Positions 32,130 to 39,213 of a DNA stretch of 64,000 bases are shown one piece after another. The stretch comes from Micromonospora sediminicola (GTDB lineage: Bacteria > Actinomycetota > Actinomycetes > Mycobacteriales > Micromonosporaceae), in the NCBI RefSeq assembly GCF_900089585.1, contig NZ_FLRH01000003.1:791001-855000 (forward strand). The letters are read 5' to 3'. The position numbers and the translations under genes were made by a program. How positions within the stretch are numbered: the first letter of the stretch is position 1; every line of letters starts with the position of its first letter. Below the pieces are notes generated by a model. That model was given only the letters and a program-made list of their open reading frames with translations. It was not told the DNA's origin and searched no databases.

Positions 32130-32351
32130 CTACCAGACCTCGGCGACGTACACGCCCACGCCGGCCCGGCCAACTGTGAGCCCGCGGTCGCGGGTCAACT
32201 CCAGAGCGCGCTGGATGGTGGACACGCTCACCGAGTACAGCTCGGCGAACTCGCGGAGGCTGGGCAGCTTCTCCCCAGGCGGGTACTCGCCGGCGCGGAT
32301 GCGCGCCGACAGGTCGTCCGCGATCTCCCGGGACGACATCGGTATGGGCAT
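32130..32351 (-). CDS. GntR-type winged-helix regulator (DNA-binding domain only)
   Basis: This 73-residue protein is a single GntR helix-turn-helix: IADDLSARIRAGEYPPGEKLPS followed by LREFAELYSVSVSTIQRALELTRDRG and GVGVYV. It lacks the effector domain of full-length GntR proteins. KorSA-type repressors of actinomycete integrative elements and some phages have this reduced form. GGGAGATC precedes the ATG at 32351. It is tail to tail with the stalk protein, one base apart. Confidence 0.88.
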   Translation of the reverse strand: MPIPMSSREIADDLSARIRAGEYPPGEKLPSLREFAELYSVSVSTIQRALELTRDRGLTVGRAGVGVYVAEVW

Positions 32352-32419
32352 GGTGGATCTCCCTGGCTGGCACGCCGATTCGATCACGCACCGCCACATG
32401 CCTCAAGCAGTGATTGCAC

Positions 32420-32440
32420 CTAGGTCACAGAGTGGCCTAG
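32420..32440. promoter_or_regulatory. Operator candidate upstream of the GntR gene
   Basis: CTAGG (32420-32424) and CCTAG (32436-32440) form an inverted repeat with an 11-base spacer, in the upstream region of the GntR gene. It could be the autoregulatory site. Confidence 0.4.
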
Positions 32441-32490
32441 CGTAAAGAGCAGGCAGAACGTCCCTGGCTGGCGCCGGGTCGTGACGCCGG

Positions 32491-32524
32491 GGCCGGGAGG
32501 CGTACCCCCGTTCGCCTCCCGGCC
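32491..32524 (-). terminator. Terminator of the XRE regulator gene
   Basis: Perfect 12-base arms GGCCGGGAGGCG (32491-32502) and CGCCTCCCGGCC (32513-32524) lie just past the XRE stop at 32532. Confidence 0.8.
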
Positions 32525-32531
32525 CTCACGC

Positions 32532-33605
32532 TCAGCGGTGTCGGGCGGCCCGCTCTACCTCGCGCAGCACCAGCCCGAGAGTCTGCGATCGCCGCTCAGC
32601 GGGCAGCGCAGCCCAGGCCCGGCGCGCGTAGGCCAACCCGCCCGTACCGTCACCGGCCTTCGCCATCATCAGTGCCCGGTGCAGCTCGATGTGCGTCGCG
32701 AACCTCGTCAGCGACGGCGGCCGCCATCGGTCCGCATCTGACTGCGCCTGCTCACCTGGGCCCACCATGCCCAACCGGGCATAGAGCATCGACCGGAACG
32801 TGGCCATCCGCCAGGACGGGACTGCCGCGTCACTGATCTCGCCGTCCGGGGAGGCGACCTTCTCGAACACGCGCAACGCTGCCTCGTCCGCCGCAACCGC
32901 CGCGTCGTCGTCTCCCCGGCCGGCGAAGACGTGTGCGCGAGCCATCAGGGCGTTCAGCCGGCCAAGTGACGACCGGTCAGACAGGCCGATTGCCTCGTCG
33001 GCGTACCGCTTCGCCACCGGCAGCGCGGCACCCTCATACGCCAAGGCGATAGCCGCCCGCCCCCGCACCCACACCCGCACACCGAGGTCGTCCGAGCGGT
33101 CTGCGGCGGTCCGGGCGATGTCGTACCAGCCGATCGCCTCGGTCGGGTTCTTCGTGGTCTTCCCGTACGTCACCAGCGCACGAGCTGCGGCCGCCCACAT
33201 CGCCGGCGTGTCGAGGTGCTGCTGCATCACGACCAGGTCCCCGGCCAACTGCTGCTGGAGAGCGTCGGCGCCGATCTCCATGTAGTCCCGGCCGTACCGA
33301 GCGACTCGCTCAGCCCACTGGTCTTCGCTTCCCCTGCCGCTGAGCGCGGCCGCGAACCCCGCCCGGATCAACTCACCGGCGGCCACAGGGCCGACCGTCG
33401 CGGCGGCAAGCAGGCTCCTGCGCTTCACGTCCGCACCTCCCAACGCCCGCGCATAGGCGAGCACGACGTCCGGCGTCGCGGTCCGGCGCCCTGCCTCGAC
33501 GTTGCTCAGGTGTGCCGCGGAGTAGCACGACCGCGCCGCGATGGAGGCGAGGGTGACCCCTGCCTCAGTGCGAGCCTCGCGCAGCTGCCTGCCGAGATCA
33601 TTCAT
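32532..33605 (-). CDS. XRE family regulator with TPR-like sensor domain
   Basis: This 357-residue protein has an N-terminal XRE helix-turn-helix (LGRQLREARTEAGVTLASIA, then AAHLSNVEAGRRTATPDVVLAYARALG) and an alpha-helical C-terminal region of TPR-like repeats (AIGWYDIARTAADRSDD, AKRYADEAIGLSD, ALMMAKAGDGTGGLAYA). Actinomycete proteins of this form are common and some respond to small signals. Here it may be the lysogeny repressor of the element. The start ATG at 33605 is close to a perfect palindrome at 33660-33674, a likely autoregulatory operator. Confidence 0.88.
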   Translation of the reverse strand: MNDLGRQLREARTEAGVTLASIAARSCYSAAHLSNVEAGRRTATPDVVLAYARALGGADVKRRSLLAAATVGPVAAGELIRAGFAAALSGRGSEDQWAERVARYGRDYMEIGADALQQQLAGDLVVMQQHLDTPAMWAAAARALVTYGKTTKNPTEAIGWYDIARTAADRSDDLGVRVWVRGRAAIALAYEGAALPVAKRYADEAIGLSDRSSLGRLNALMARAHVFAGRGDDDAAVAADEAALRVFEKVASPDGEISDAAVPSWRMATFRSMLYARLGMVGPGEQAQSDADRWRPPSLTRFATHIELHRALMMAKAGDGTGGLAYARRAWAALPAERRSQTLGLVLREVERAARHR

Positions 33606-33659
33606 CGGGGCCCCTTGGTGAAAGGTCCTGAAAGCATCGACTCCCTTCCGACAGTAGTC

Positions 33660-33674
33660 CTCTGGTCACCAGAG
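33660..33674. promoter_or_regulatory. Perfect palindromic operator of the XRE regulator
   Basis: CTCTGGT-C-ACCAGAG has seven-base perfect arms. On the minus strand it sits just upstream of the -10-like TACTGT (33656-33651), 55 bases before the XRE ATG, where a repressor would block transcription. The 33606-33846 gap holds no gene. Confidence 0.6.
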
Positions 33675-33846
33675 TAAGAGCACGGGCCGACCACGGCGCC
33701 ACCCGTCTGGGGCGGCCCCGGCGGCGGCGGTGCCCTCCCTGCTGGCAAGCGAAGTTGAGCACCGCCGCCGTCCACTCGGGAAGGTCGAGGGCGGCTGCTG
33801 CCAGAGAGGCCGGCCGCCTTCGTCCCCTTGAACGAGGAGGCGCACG

Positions 33847-34035
33847 ATGATCTGGCCGTTCCGCCGGCGAAGCCGGCAGCCCGCACCGCTCGACACCACC
33901 GGCCCCGCCACCGTCTACCCGCAGCGCGCCGGCGCACTGCCCGCCCCCGAGTGGAATGGGCCGACGCTCATCACCACCGTTTCCCCGCTGCTCACCCCCG
34001 GGCAGCTGCACCGTGGCGATGGGAGCGGGCGGTGA
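33847..34035 (+). CDS. Small protein of unknown function
   Basis: This 62-residue protein begins with a basic, aromatic MIWPFRRRSR and is otherwise Pro-rich. GAGGAGG six bases before the ATG makes translation likely, and its stop overlaps the next gene (GTGA at 34032-34035). No family recognised. Confidence 0.6.
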   Translation: MIWPFRRRSRQPAPLDTTGPATVYPQRAGALPAPEWNGPTLITTVSPLLTPGQLHRGDGSGR

Positions 34036-34250
34036 GCTCTATGTACGACGAGTCCAGCCCTTCCGTGCTGGCCGCACTCGCGTCGCAAACCATCGAGCAG
34101 CACCGAGCCACGCCCGGTCAGAACACGGCCGCGCCCGGCTGCTCGGAGTGCACCCCGACCGGCTGCACCCGACTCGCCCGGGCCGAGCGGGACCTGGCCG
34201 AGCACCGACGCCAGCGGGCCGCCCGGCTCGCAGCCGCGCCCAGCTGGTGA
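34032..34250 (+). CDS. Small protein of unknown function
   Basis: This 72-residue protein has a single C-x4-C pair (GCSECTPTGC region) and an Arg-rich C-terminal helix. It starts at GTG overlapping the upstream stop and ends overlapping the next GTG (34247-34250), so three genes form a coupled cassette. An internal ATG at 34041 is an alternative start. Confidence 0.6.
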   Translation: MSSMYDESSPSVLAALASQTIEQHRATPGQNTAAPGCSECTPTGCTRLARAERDLAEHRRQRAARLAAAPSW

Positions 34251-34450
34251 GCTTGTCCGTCGAGCAGATCCGCAACCGGCTGGTCCTCGACGCCCGGGTC
34301 ATCATCACCGACCACTGGCCTCGGCCGGGCAAGGCGGACTGGTGTCCGATCTGCCGCTGGCAGTGGCCGTGCGAACCGACCCAGGTGGCGTACGCCTACC
34401 TCAGCCTCGTTGGCCGGGGCCGGTGGATTCCACCCCACATAACGAGGTGA
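34247..34450 (+). CDS. Small CxxC protein of unknown function
   Basis: This 67-residue protein contains DWCPICRWQWPCEP, a cysteine-rich turn that could bind zinc, preceded by an amphipathic helix (VEQIRNRLVLDARVIITDH). It is the third member of the GTGA-coupled cassette. Proteins with the W-C-P-x-C pattern and this size are frequent in actinomycete mobile elements; the function is not known to me. Confidence 0.62.
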   Translation: MSLSVEQIRNRLVLDARVIITDHWPRPGKADWCPICRWQWPCEPTQVAYAYLSLVGRGRWIPPHITR

Positions 34451-34544
34451 GCTGCGTTGCGCTGGAGCAGAGCCCCGCCGGGCCACCGGTAGACTAACCC
34501 GGCCCGTGAGCTGCCAAGATCCCCCACCAATCAGGAGAGCAACC

Positions 34545-35075
34545 GTGCAGGTATCCCAGGCCCTGGACATCATGGAGGCACTCCTCCAAGCCGCCGAGCA
34601 CCCGGACATCACCGCCATCTCGCGGTACGGCCGGGACACGCAGCCCGGCGGCCAGTCCCCCCCGGGGATCAAGGTGGTCCACGGCAACAGGTCGTACGCC
34701 ATGCTCTGGGCCGCGCTCCCGCACCCGGACGCCCGGCCCCTGCCGCTCGGCGAGATGCCGCCCCCGCGGCTTCGCGCCGGACGGATCATCGTGCTCGCGC
34801 ACCAGCTGCTCGACGCCGCCCAGCCGGACGCCTTCCTCAAGTGGGAGTTGTGCGCCACCCCCGGCGTGGGCGCGTGGGAGGACGGCAACCCTCCCGCTTC
34901 GGCGCTCCGGATCACCTGTCGAGACCGGCAGGTGATCTACCTCCGGGGCACCGCAGCGTCCGGCGGTGCGGCCGAGCCCGAGACCGACCCGCACCCGGAC
35001 TACCGAATCCCCCAAGGAGTCCAGTCATGGCACCTCAGTCCCAGTGCTCCGTCTGCGGAGCCCGTGTCGGCGTAG
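34545..35075 (+). CDS. Hypothetical protein of mobile element
   Basis: This 176-residue soluble protein has an N-terminal helix (ALDIMEALLQAAEH), an alpha/beta middle (AGRIIVLAHQLLDAAQPDAF) and a low-complexity Pro-rich tail. AGGAGAG five bases before GTG 34545 sets the start. Its last 49 bases overlap the following small gene in another frame. No family recognised. Confidence 0.6.
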   Translation: MQVSQALDIMEALLQAAEHPDITAISRYGRDTQPGGQSPPGIKVVHGNRSYAMLWAALPHPDARPLPLGEMPPPRLRAGRIIVLAHQLLDAAQPDAFLKWELCATPGVGAWEDGNPPASALRITCRDRQVIYLRGTAASGGAAEPETDPHPDYRIPQGVQSWHLSPSAPSAEPVSA

Positions 35076-35155
35076 CCCCAGGCAGCCCCTGCCCGCCGCA
35101 CCAGGCGATGGGCAGCCGAGGGACCTGCCCCGGATCCCGCCAGCCCACCTCCTGA
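35027..35155 (+). CDS. Tiny zinc-finger-like protein
   Basis: This 42-residue protein has CSVCG and later PCPPH and TCPG, giving a plausible C-x2-C...C-x2-H zinc knuckle. AAGGAG seven bases before the ATG supports translation. It overlaps the end of the preceding gene and precedes a strong terminator. Confidence 0.5.
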   Translation: MAPQSQCSVCGARVGVAPGSPCPPHQAMGSRGTCPGSRQPTS

Positions 35156-35162
35156 GCAACGA

Positions 35163-35195
35163 CGACGCCCCCGACCATGGCGGTCGGGGGCGTCG
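35163..35195. terminator. Bidirectional terminator at 35.2 kb
   Basis: Fourteen-base arms (35163-35176 and 35182-35195; core GACGCCCCCGACC) with a five-base loop, between the small-gene cassette and the convergent excisionase-like gene. Confidence 0.85.
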
Positions 35196-35206
35196 CTGCG
35201 TCTGGG

Positions 35207-35443
35207 CTACTGGTCGCCGTGCACCTGGCGGCGCGCGTCCAGCTCTCGGCGGACGTCGTCCGGGTGGCACTCACGGTGCCGCCCGGTGCCGGGCTTCACC
35301 CGGTAGCGGATCTGCGGCGGGTCGCTGTTGAGCAGCCGAACAGCAGCGGTACGGGAGATCCCGAGCAGCCGCGCGACGTCGCCGGGACGTAGCCATTCGC
35401 CGGACTCAAGGGCCCGCTCTAGATCTTCCACCGTCCGTGCCAT
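35207..35443 (-). CDS. Excisionase-like helix-turn-helix protein
   Basis: This 78-residue protein contains a MerR/excisionase-type helix-turn-helix: EWLRPGDVARLLGISRTAAVRLL followed by a wing region (RYRVKPGTGRHRECHPDDVRREL). Such small proteins direct integrase toward excision or act as BldC-like regulators. It sits away from int, divergent from the DUF2637 operon, with an operator-like site between them (35513-35535), so a regulatory role is equally possible. ATG at 35443. Confidence 0.75.
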   Translation of the reverse strand: MARTVEDLERALESGEWLRPGDVARLLGISRTAAVRLLNSDPPQIRYRVKPGTGRHRECHPDDVRRELDARRQVHGDQ

Positions 35444-35512
35444 CGCGCCGATCGTAACGGGTGTATCGAGCGTGGCAGTGATCGACACGGACCCTCCCCT
35501 CATCCTCCCTAA

Positions 35513-35541
35513 TGTGCACAACGTAAACAGTGTGCCATACT
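35513..35541 (+). promoter_or_regulatory. Leaderless promoter and operator of the DUF2637 operon
   Basis: TGTGCACA (35513-35520) is an eight-base palindrome. Its GCACA half also pairs with TGTGC at 35531-35535 (ten-base spacer). The -10 CATACT (35536-35541) follows immediately, with the ATG seven bases later, so transcription probably starts at the start codon. A bound repressor would cover the promoter. Confidence 0.55.
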
Positions 35542-35548
35542 GAGCGAC

Positions 35549-36901
35549 ATGAAGCTGATCAGTCGGGCGCCGCGGCTGTCTCCCGCCGAGCTGGCTGAGG
35601 TCGAGCAGACGCGCATCCGCACGGAGGACGAGCGGCGCCGCCTGGCCGACGCGTTCGCCCGTGAGCAGGCCGACGCCGACCGCGCCGACCGCCGCCGCGC
35701 CGAGCGTGAGAAGGCCCGCGAGGTGAAGAAGGCGCGCAAGGCGAAGGCCCGGGCCCGCGCCCGCCGCAGGGCCACCCTGCACCGTTGGGCCAGCACCGCC
35801 CGGTATGTCGCGCCGCTGCTCCTGGTGAACCTCGCCGCCGTTGGTGGGCAGACCGCGTACGCGTTCACCCGCACTCCGGAGTCGTGGCCGGTTCCGGCCC
35901 GGATCGCGGTTGCCCTGGTCTACGCGGCCACCGTCGAGTCCATCTCCCTGTACGTGAACTGGCACGCCCACGACGCGCTGCTCCAGGGCGCGACCGGCAC
36001 GGCGGCCGAGATGCGACGCCGGGCGTACGCCATCGCCGCCGTCGTGGCCGTCATGAACTATTCGCACTTCGACGGGGAGCACTGGGCGCCGACGCCGTTC
36101 GCGGTCGGCTCCGGTATGGCGTCGCTGCTGTCCCCGTGGCTGTGGGGTCTGCACACCCGCCGTGCCCAGCACGTGCAGCTCCTGCGCAAGGACCTGCTCG
36201 ACGAGACCGGCGCGGTGTTCGACCGCAAGCGCCGGCGGGCGTTTCCCATCCGGACCTGGAAGGCGGAGCGGTGGTCGATCGAGCACAACGTCCGGGACCC
36301 GCGCCAGGCGTGGGCCGGCTACCACGCCGAGCGTGACGCGAAGCGTGCCCGCGCCCCGCACGGTCGAGCCCGGTGGGCGTGGGCGGTTCTGCGCGGCCGG
36401 GCCGTGGCCAACCCGGTGAAGCCGGCGCCGAAGCTGGTGCTCGACGAAAGCGACCCGGGCGTGCAGGTGGCCCGGCGGCTGCGTCAGCAGATGCAGGTCG
36501 CGCAGGAGGCGATCCGGCCGCAGCTCGGTCGGCTGGCCGTGGTCGGGCATTCGCTCGGCCTGTGGCCGGCTGGCCCGGCGGCACCGACCACGGGGACCGC
36601 GGCCGCCCGTGCGCCGACCGCCGTGGCGGCCACCAAGCCGACCACGCGCACCCGCGCCGTGGTCGCCCGCACCGACCACGCAGCGACCACGAAGACCCGC
36701 CAGAAGTCGACCACGAACGCGGCCACCAAGCCGGCCACGACCGGCGCCGAAGCCGACCGCACGGCCGCCGCGTACGCCACATTCGTGGCCGACCACGGCC
36801 GACCGCCGTCCGGCACCGAGCTGGCGGCCATGGCCGGCGTCAGCAAGTCCTACGCCAACAACTGGAAGCGCGACAACGCGACCACCGTCAAGGAGGCCTG
36901 A
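35549..36901 (+). CDS. DUF2637 membrane protein with C-terminal helix-turn-helix
   Basis: This 450-residue protein has a long basic, coiled-coil N-terminus (DERRRLADAFAREQADADRAD, then Arg/Lys-rich), four membrane segments between about residues 85 and 200 (YVAPLLLVNLAAVGGQTAY, IAVALVYAATVESISLYV), a charged region, a Thr/Ala-rich linker and a small C-terminal HTH (AAMAGVSKSYANNWKRDN). DUF2637 proteins are characteristic of actinomycete plasmids and integrative conjugative elements, where they lie near transfer/spread (Spd) genes. Its presence inside a siphovirus-type element is unusual. Confidence 0.85.
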   Translation: MKLISRAPRLSPAELAEVEQTRIRTEDERRRLADAFAREQADADRADRRRAEREKAREVKKARKAKARARARRRATLHRWASTARYVAPLLLVNLAAVGGQTAYAFTRTPESWPVPARIAVALVYAATVESISLYVNWHAHDALLQGATGTAAEMRRRAYAIAAVVAVMNYSHFDGEHWAPTPFAVGSGMASLLSPWLWGLHTRRAQHVQLLRKDLLDETGAVFDRKRRRAFPIRTWKAERWSIEHNVRDPRQAWAGYHAERDAKRARAPHGRARWAWAVLRGRAVANPVKPAPKLVLDESDPGVQVARRLRQQMQVAQEAIRPQLGRLAVVGHSLGLWPAGPAAPTTGTAAARAPTAVAATKPTTRTRAVVARTDHAATTKTRQKSTTNAATKPATTGAEADRTAAAYATFVADHGRPPSGTELAAMAGVSKSYANNWKRDNATTVKEA

Positions 36902-37017
36902 TGCCCACGGAGAAGTGCGAGAGCTGCCGCGAACCCATCGAGTACGTCGACGTGAAGGACCCGTACTGGCGGCACGTCGGGGCGACCACCCACCCCGTGA
37001 AGCGCAAGAAGAAGTAG
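36901..37017 (+). CDS. Very small CxxC protein
   Basis: This 38-residue protein has a single CESC pair near the N-terminus and a KRKKK C-terminus. It starts on the last base of the DUF2637 stop (TGATG), so translation is coupled. It may bind zinc as a dimer or nucleic acid. No family recognised. Confidence 0.6.
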   Translation: MPTEKCESCREPIEYVDVKDPYWRHVGATTHPVKRKKK

Positions 37018-37096
37018 TTCGACCCCGGGGCGCGGCTCCATCCGCCAAGAGAGTGCCGCCCCCCGGGCCCTCCCAACCCAGGAAGGAACCACCATC

Positions 37097-37450
37097 ATGG
37101 CCCCGACCCACCACGTGTGCGGCTACGTCCCCCCGGACTCGCCGCTGCGCGCCCTGGCCGGCCGGATCATCACCCTGCCGGCGCGCGGCCTCCAGCAGCT
37201 TGCTCAGCGGGTCCGCGAGCTGCGCGCCGCCGGCGCCCGGCCCTTCGTTCTGGCGGTGCCACGCCGGGTGAACTGGACCCGGATCGCCGTGGCGGTCACG
37301 GCCGGCGTGCTCGCCGAGCTGGTGGCCGCGCTGGCCGCCATCCTCACCGGCCACACGATGGCCGCGTGGGCGGCCGCGGCCGCCATGGTGCTGCTCGGCC
37401 TCAGCCTGTTCCCGGTCCTGACCCACCTTGAGGCGGAGGGGAACACCTGA
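37097..37450 (+). CDS. Small membrane protein with two membrane segments
   Basis: This 117-residue protein has a soluble basic N-terminal part and two hydrophobic segments (about residues 63-82 and 88-107; IAVAVTAGVLAELVAALAAIL and MAAWAAAAAMVLLGLSLF). AGGAAGG precedes the ATG. It is coupled to the next gene (TGATG). Resembles Spd-type proteins in size and topology only. Confidence 0.7.
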   Translation: MAPTHHVCGYVPPDSPLRALAGRIITLPARGLQQLAQRVRELRAAGARPFVLAVPRRVNWTRIAVAVTAGVLAELVAALAAILTGHTMAAWAAAAAMVLLGLSLFPVLTHLEAEGNT

Positions 37451-37683
37451 TGGCCAGCCGCGTCTACCGGGTGCACGTGTTCGACGGCGCCTACGAGGTT
37501 CTGCACAAGCGGACCCTCACCTACCAGCTCGACCTGGAGGGCCCGGGCGTGGACGGCGTCCTCGACCGGCTCCTCCAGGCGCTCACCCGCGCCGCCCTCG
37601 CTGAGAACGAGCCGATGGGCAGCCCACGCCTGGAGATCCGCGACGCGACCGGCACGACGGTGCTCGACTGGATGGGATCCTGA
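37450..37683 (+). CDS. Small soluble protein of unknown function
   Basis: This 77-residue protein has an alternating beta pattern (VYRVHVFDGAYEVLHKRTLTYQL) and an acidic helix. It overlaps both neighbours by one base (TGATG at each end), so it is made together with the flanking membrane proteins. No family recognised. Confidence 0.65.
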   Translation: MASRVYRVHVFDGAYEVLHKRTLTYQLDLEGPGVDGVLDRLLQALTRAALAENEPMGSPRLEIRDATGTTVLDWMGS

Positions 37684-38270
37684 TGCTGCACGCCCTGCCC
37701 ACGCCGAGCCCGACGCCGGTGCCCGCACCGCACCCGGACGCCGGGATCCTCGTGCACACCATGTCCCCGACCGCGGTGGCCGTGCTGCTTTTGCTCGCCC
37801 TGGTCGTCGACTACATGTCGGTCGGCCCGAACAGCATCCGCGACCGGGTCGCGTTCGTCCTGGCCGTGCCGGCGATCCGGGAGGGCTTCGACGGGTCGCC
37901 GCTGGACCAGTGGACGGTGCAGACCGCCAGCAGCGGCATCGAGCAGCTCCTCGACGCCACCGGCGGCGCTTACATCGCCGGCGCCTCCATCAACGTCATC
38001 CTCGGCGCGCTGGTCGGGCTGCTGTTCGTCTACGTCATTGGCTGCATGCTGCCCACCAAGGCCAGCAAGAAGCTCGGCCGGTTCGCCACCCTCACCTTCC
38101 CCCAGAGCCCGCTCTACCGGCTCAACACCCGCCTGTGGATCGCGGCGATCCTGCTCGGTCTGATGGCCGACCTGCCCGGCGGCACGGTCGGCGACGTCAC
38201 CCGCGGCTGCGTCGACTTCCTCACCGGCTTGGTCGCGGGCCTGCCCGCCTGGCTGTTCGGAGCTGCCTGA
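37683..38270 (+). CDS. Polytopic membrane protein of mobile element
   Basis: This 195-residue protein has a Pro-rich N-terminus and four hydrophobic segments (about residues 28-45, 100-122, 150-165 and 175-192). It is stop/start-coupled to both neighbours. Multi-segment membrane proteins next to DUF2637 genes in AICEs usually belong to the spread/transfer set; the assignment here is by context. Confidence 0.68.
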   Translation: MLHALPTPSPTPVPAPHPDAGILVHTMSPTAVAVLLLLALVVDYMSVGPNSIRDRVAFVLAVPAIREGFDGSPLDQWTVQTASSGIEQLLDATGGAYIAGASINVILGALVGLLFVYVIGCMLPTKASKKLGRFATLTFPQSPLYRLNTRLWIAAILLGLMADLPGGTVGDVTRGCVDFLTGLVAGLPAWLFGAA

Positions 38271-38746
38271 TGATCACCCTCGCTGTCACTCAGGAGTCCG
38301 GACGCGGCTGGGGCGGCCCCGTTGCCATCCTCATCGCCGTGGCCCTGTTCATCACCTTCGCGACCCTTCACGACACGTGGATGCGCCGCCGTGGGCTCCC
38401 CTCCCCCGAGGAGGACGACACCACCGACACTGGTGTCAAACAGCAGGCCAGGCCAGTGTCTGACACCGATGACACCGCCGATGACACCAGCCTCTGGGGC
38501 CGCATCGTCAACCGCGGCGGCCGCCGGGTCCGGGTCTACACGGAGCCCGCACGAGACGCCGAGGTCGACGTCGACCTGGAGGACGACGAGGAGTTCGAGA
38601 CGCTGGAGGAAGCCGTCGACCGGATGGACCGCCGGGGCGTGCCGTACGCGGAGATCGTGCGCCGGGTGATGGTCGCCTACCAGGTGTCGGAGTCGACGGC
38701 GAAGAGGCGGATCCGGGACAGCCGCAAGGTCCGCACCGGCGGGTAG
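38270..38746 (+). CDS. Membrane protein with acidic linker and HTH-like C-terminus
   Basis: This 158-residue protein has an N-terminal membrane segment (GPVAILIAVALFITFATL), an Asp/Thr-rich linker and a C-terminal HTH-like helix pair (EIVRRVMVAYQVSESTAKRRIRDSR). The DNA encoding the linker contains clustered GACACC/GGTGTC motifs (38426-38488). It is the last gene of the operon and ends at a strong terminator. A membrane-tethered DNA-binding role is plausible but unproven. Confidence 0.68.
   Translation: MITLAVTQESGRGWGGPVAILIAVALFITFATLHDTWMRRRGLPSPEEDDTTDTGVKQQARPVSDTDDTADDTSLWGRIVNRGGRRVRVYTEPARDAEVDVDLEDDEEFETLEEAVDRMDRRGVPYAEIVRRVMVAYQVSESTAKRRIRDSRKVRTGG
38426..38488. repeat. GACACC-motif cluster
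   Basis: Within 63 bases are GACAC-TG-GTGTC (38426-38437), GTGTC-T-GACAC (38456-38466) and three TGACACC copies (38461, 38470, 38482). All lie inside a coding sequence for an Asp/Thr-rich linker, so codon choice may explain them; iteron-like binding sites are the alternative. Confidence 0.4.
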
Positions 38747-38756
38747 CCGCAACGAC

Positions 38757-38799
38757 AGAAGCGCCCCCGCCCGGGCCGAGGCCGGGCGGGGGCGCTTCT
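38757..38799. terminator. Strong bidirectional terminator separating left arm and late operon
   Basis: Perfect 18-base arms (38757-38774 and 38782-38799, core GCGCCCCCGCCCGG) with a seven-base loop lie between the convergent 38746 and 38812 stops. T-rich sequence is absent, but the stem is the strongest in the window. Confidence 0.9.
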
Positions 38800-38811
38800 G
38801 GTTGAGGTTGG

Positions 38812-39186
38812 TTACGCCGCGGCGGTCGTCGACGTCGACGTCGTGGACCTGGCCGTGCCGTCCGGTCCGATCGGCGGGTCGACCTGCGGGCGGACACCGA
38901 GCAGCGCGAACAGCGCGAGCACGGAAGCCGAGATCGCCCCGGTCACACCGTCAGGCACCGCCAGGCCGTACTCGGCGACCAGCGCGGCCCCCGCGGCGAT
39001 GACACCGGTGAACAGCGCCGGCGCCCACGGGCGGGTGGTCAACGCGATGATCACCGCCGACAGGAACGCGGTGATGGCCGCGGCCGCGCCGGCGTCGATG
39101 CCCGGCGTCTTGAGCGCGGCCAGGACGGTGAGCACGGAGCCGGTGGCCCCGACGATCAAGGCCGGCTCGCGTCCGAAGATCTTCAT
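38812..39186 (-). CDS. Holin-like membrane protein
   Basis: This 124-residue protein has three hydrophobic segments (about residues 10-25, 32-50 and 55-75 with a fourth weaker one to about 100) and a short Thr/Ser-rich C-terminus. It is the last gene of the late operon, directly after lysis-type genes, where actinophage holins usually lie. GAGGAG precedes the ATG at 39186. The function is inferred from topology and position. Confidence 0.65.
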   Translation of the reverse strand: MKIFGREPALIVGATGSVLTVLAALKTPGIDAGAAAAITAFLSAVIIALTTRPWAPALFTGVIAAGAALVAEYGLAVPDGVTGAISASVLALFALLGVRPQVDPPIGPDGTARSTTSTSTTAAA

Positions 39187-39213
39187 GATGCTCCTCAGGT
39201 AAGTGGGGATGGT

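Noticed and set aside
35207..37426. 739-codon minus-strand frame
   Set aside because: Only its last 78 codons form a sensible protein (excisionase-like); the rest is antisense to the DUF2637 operon.
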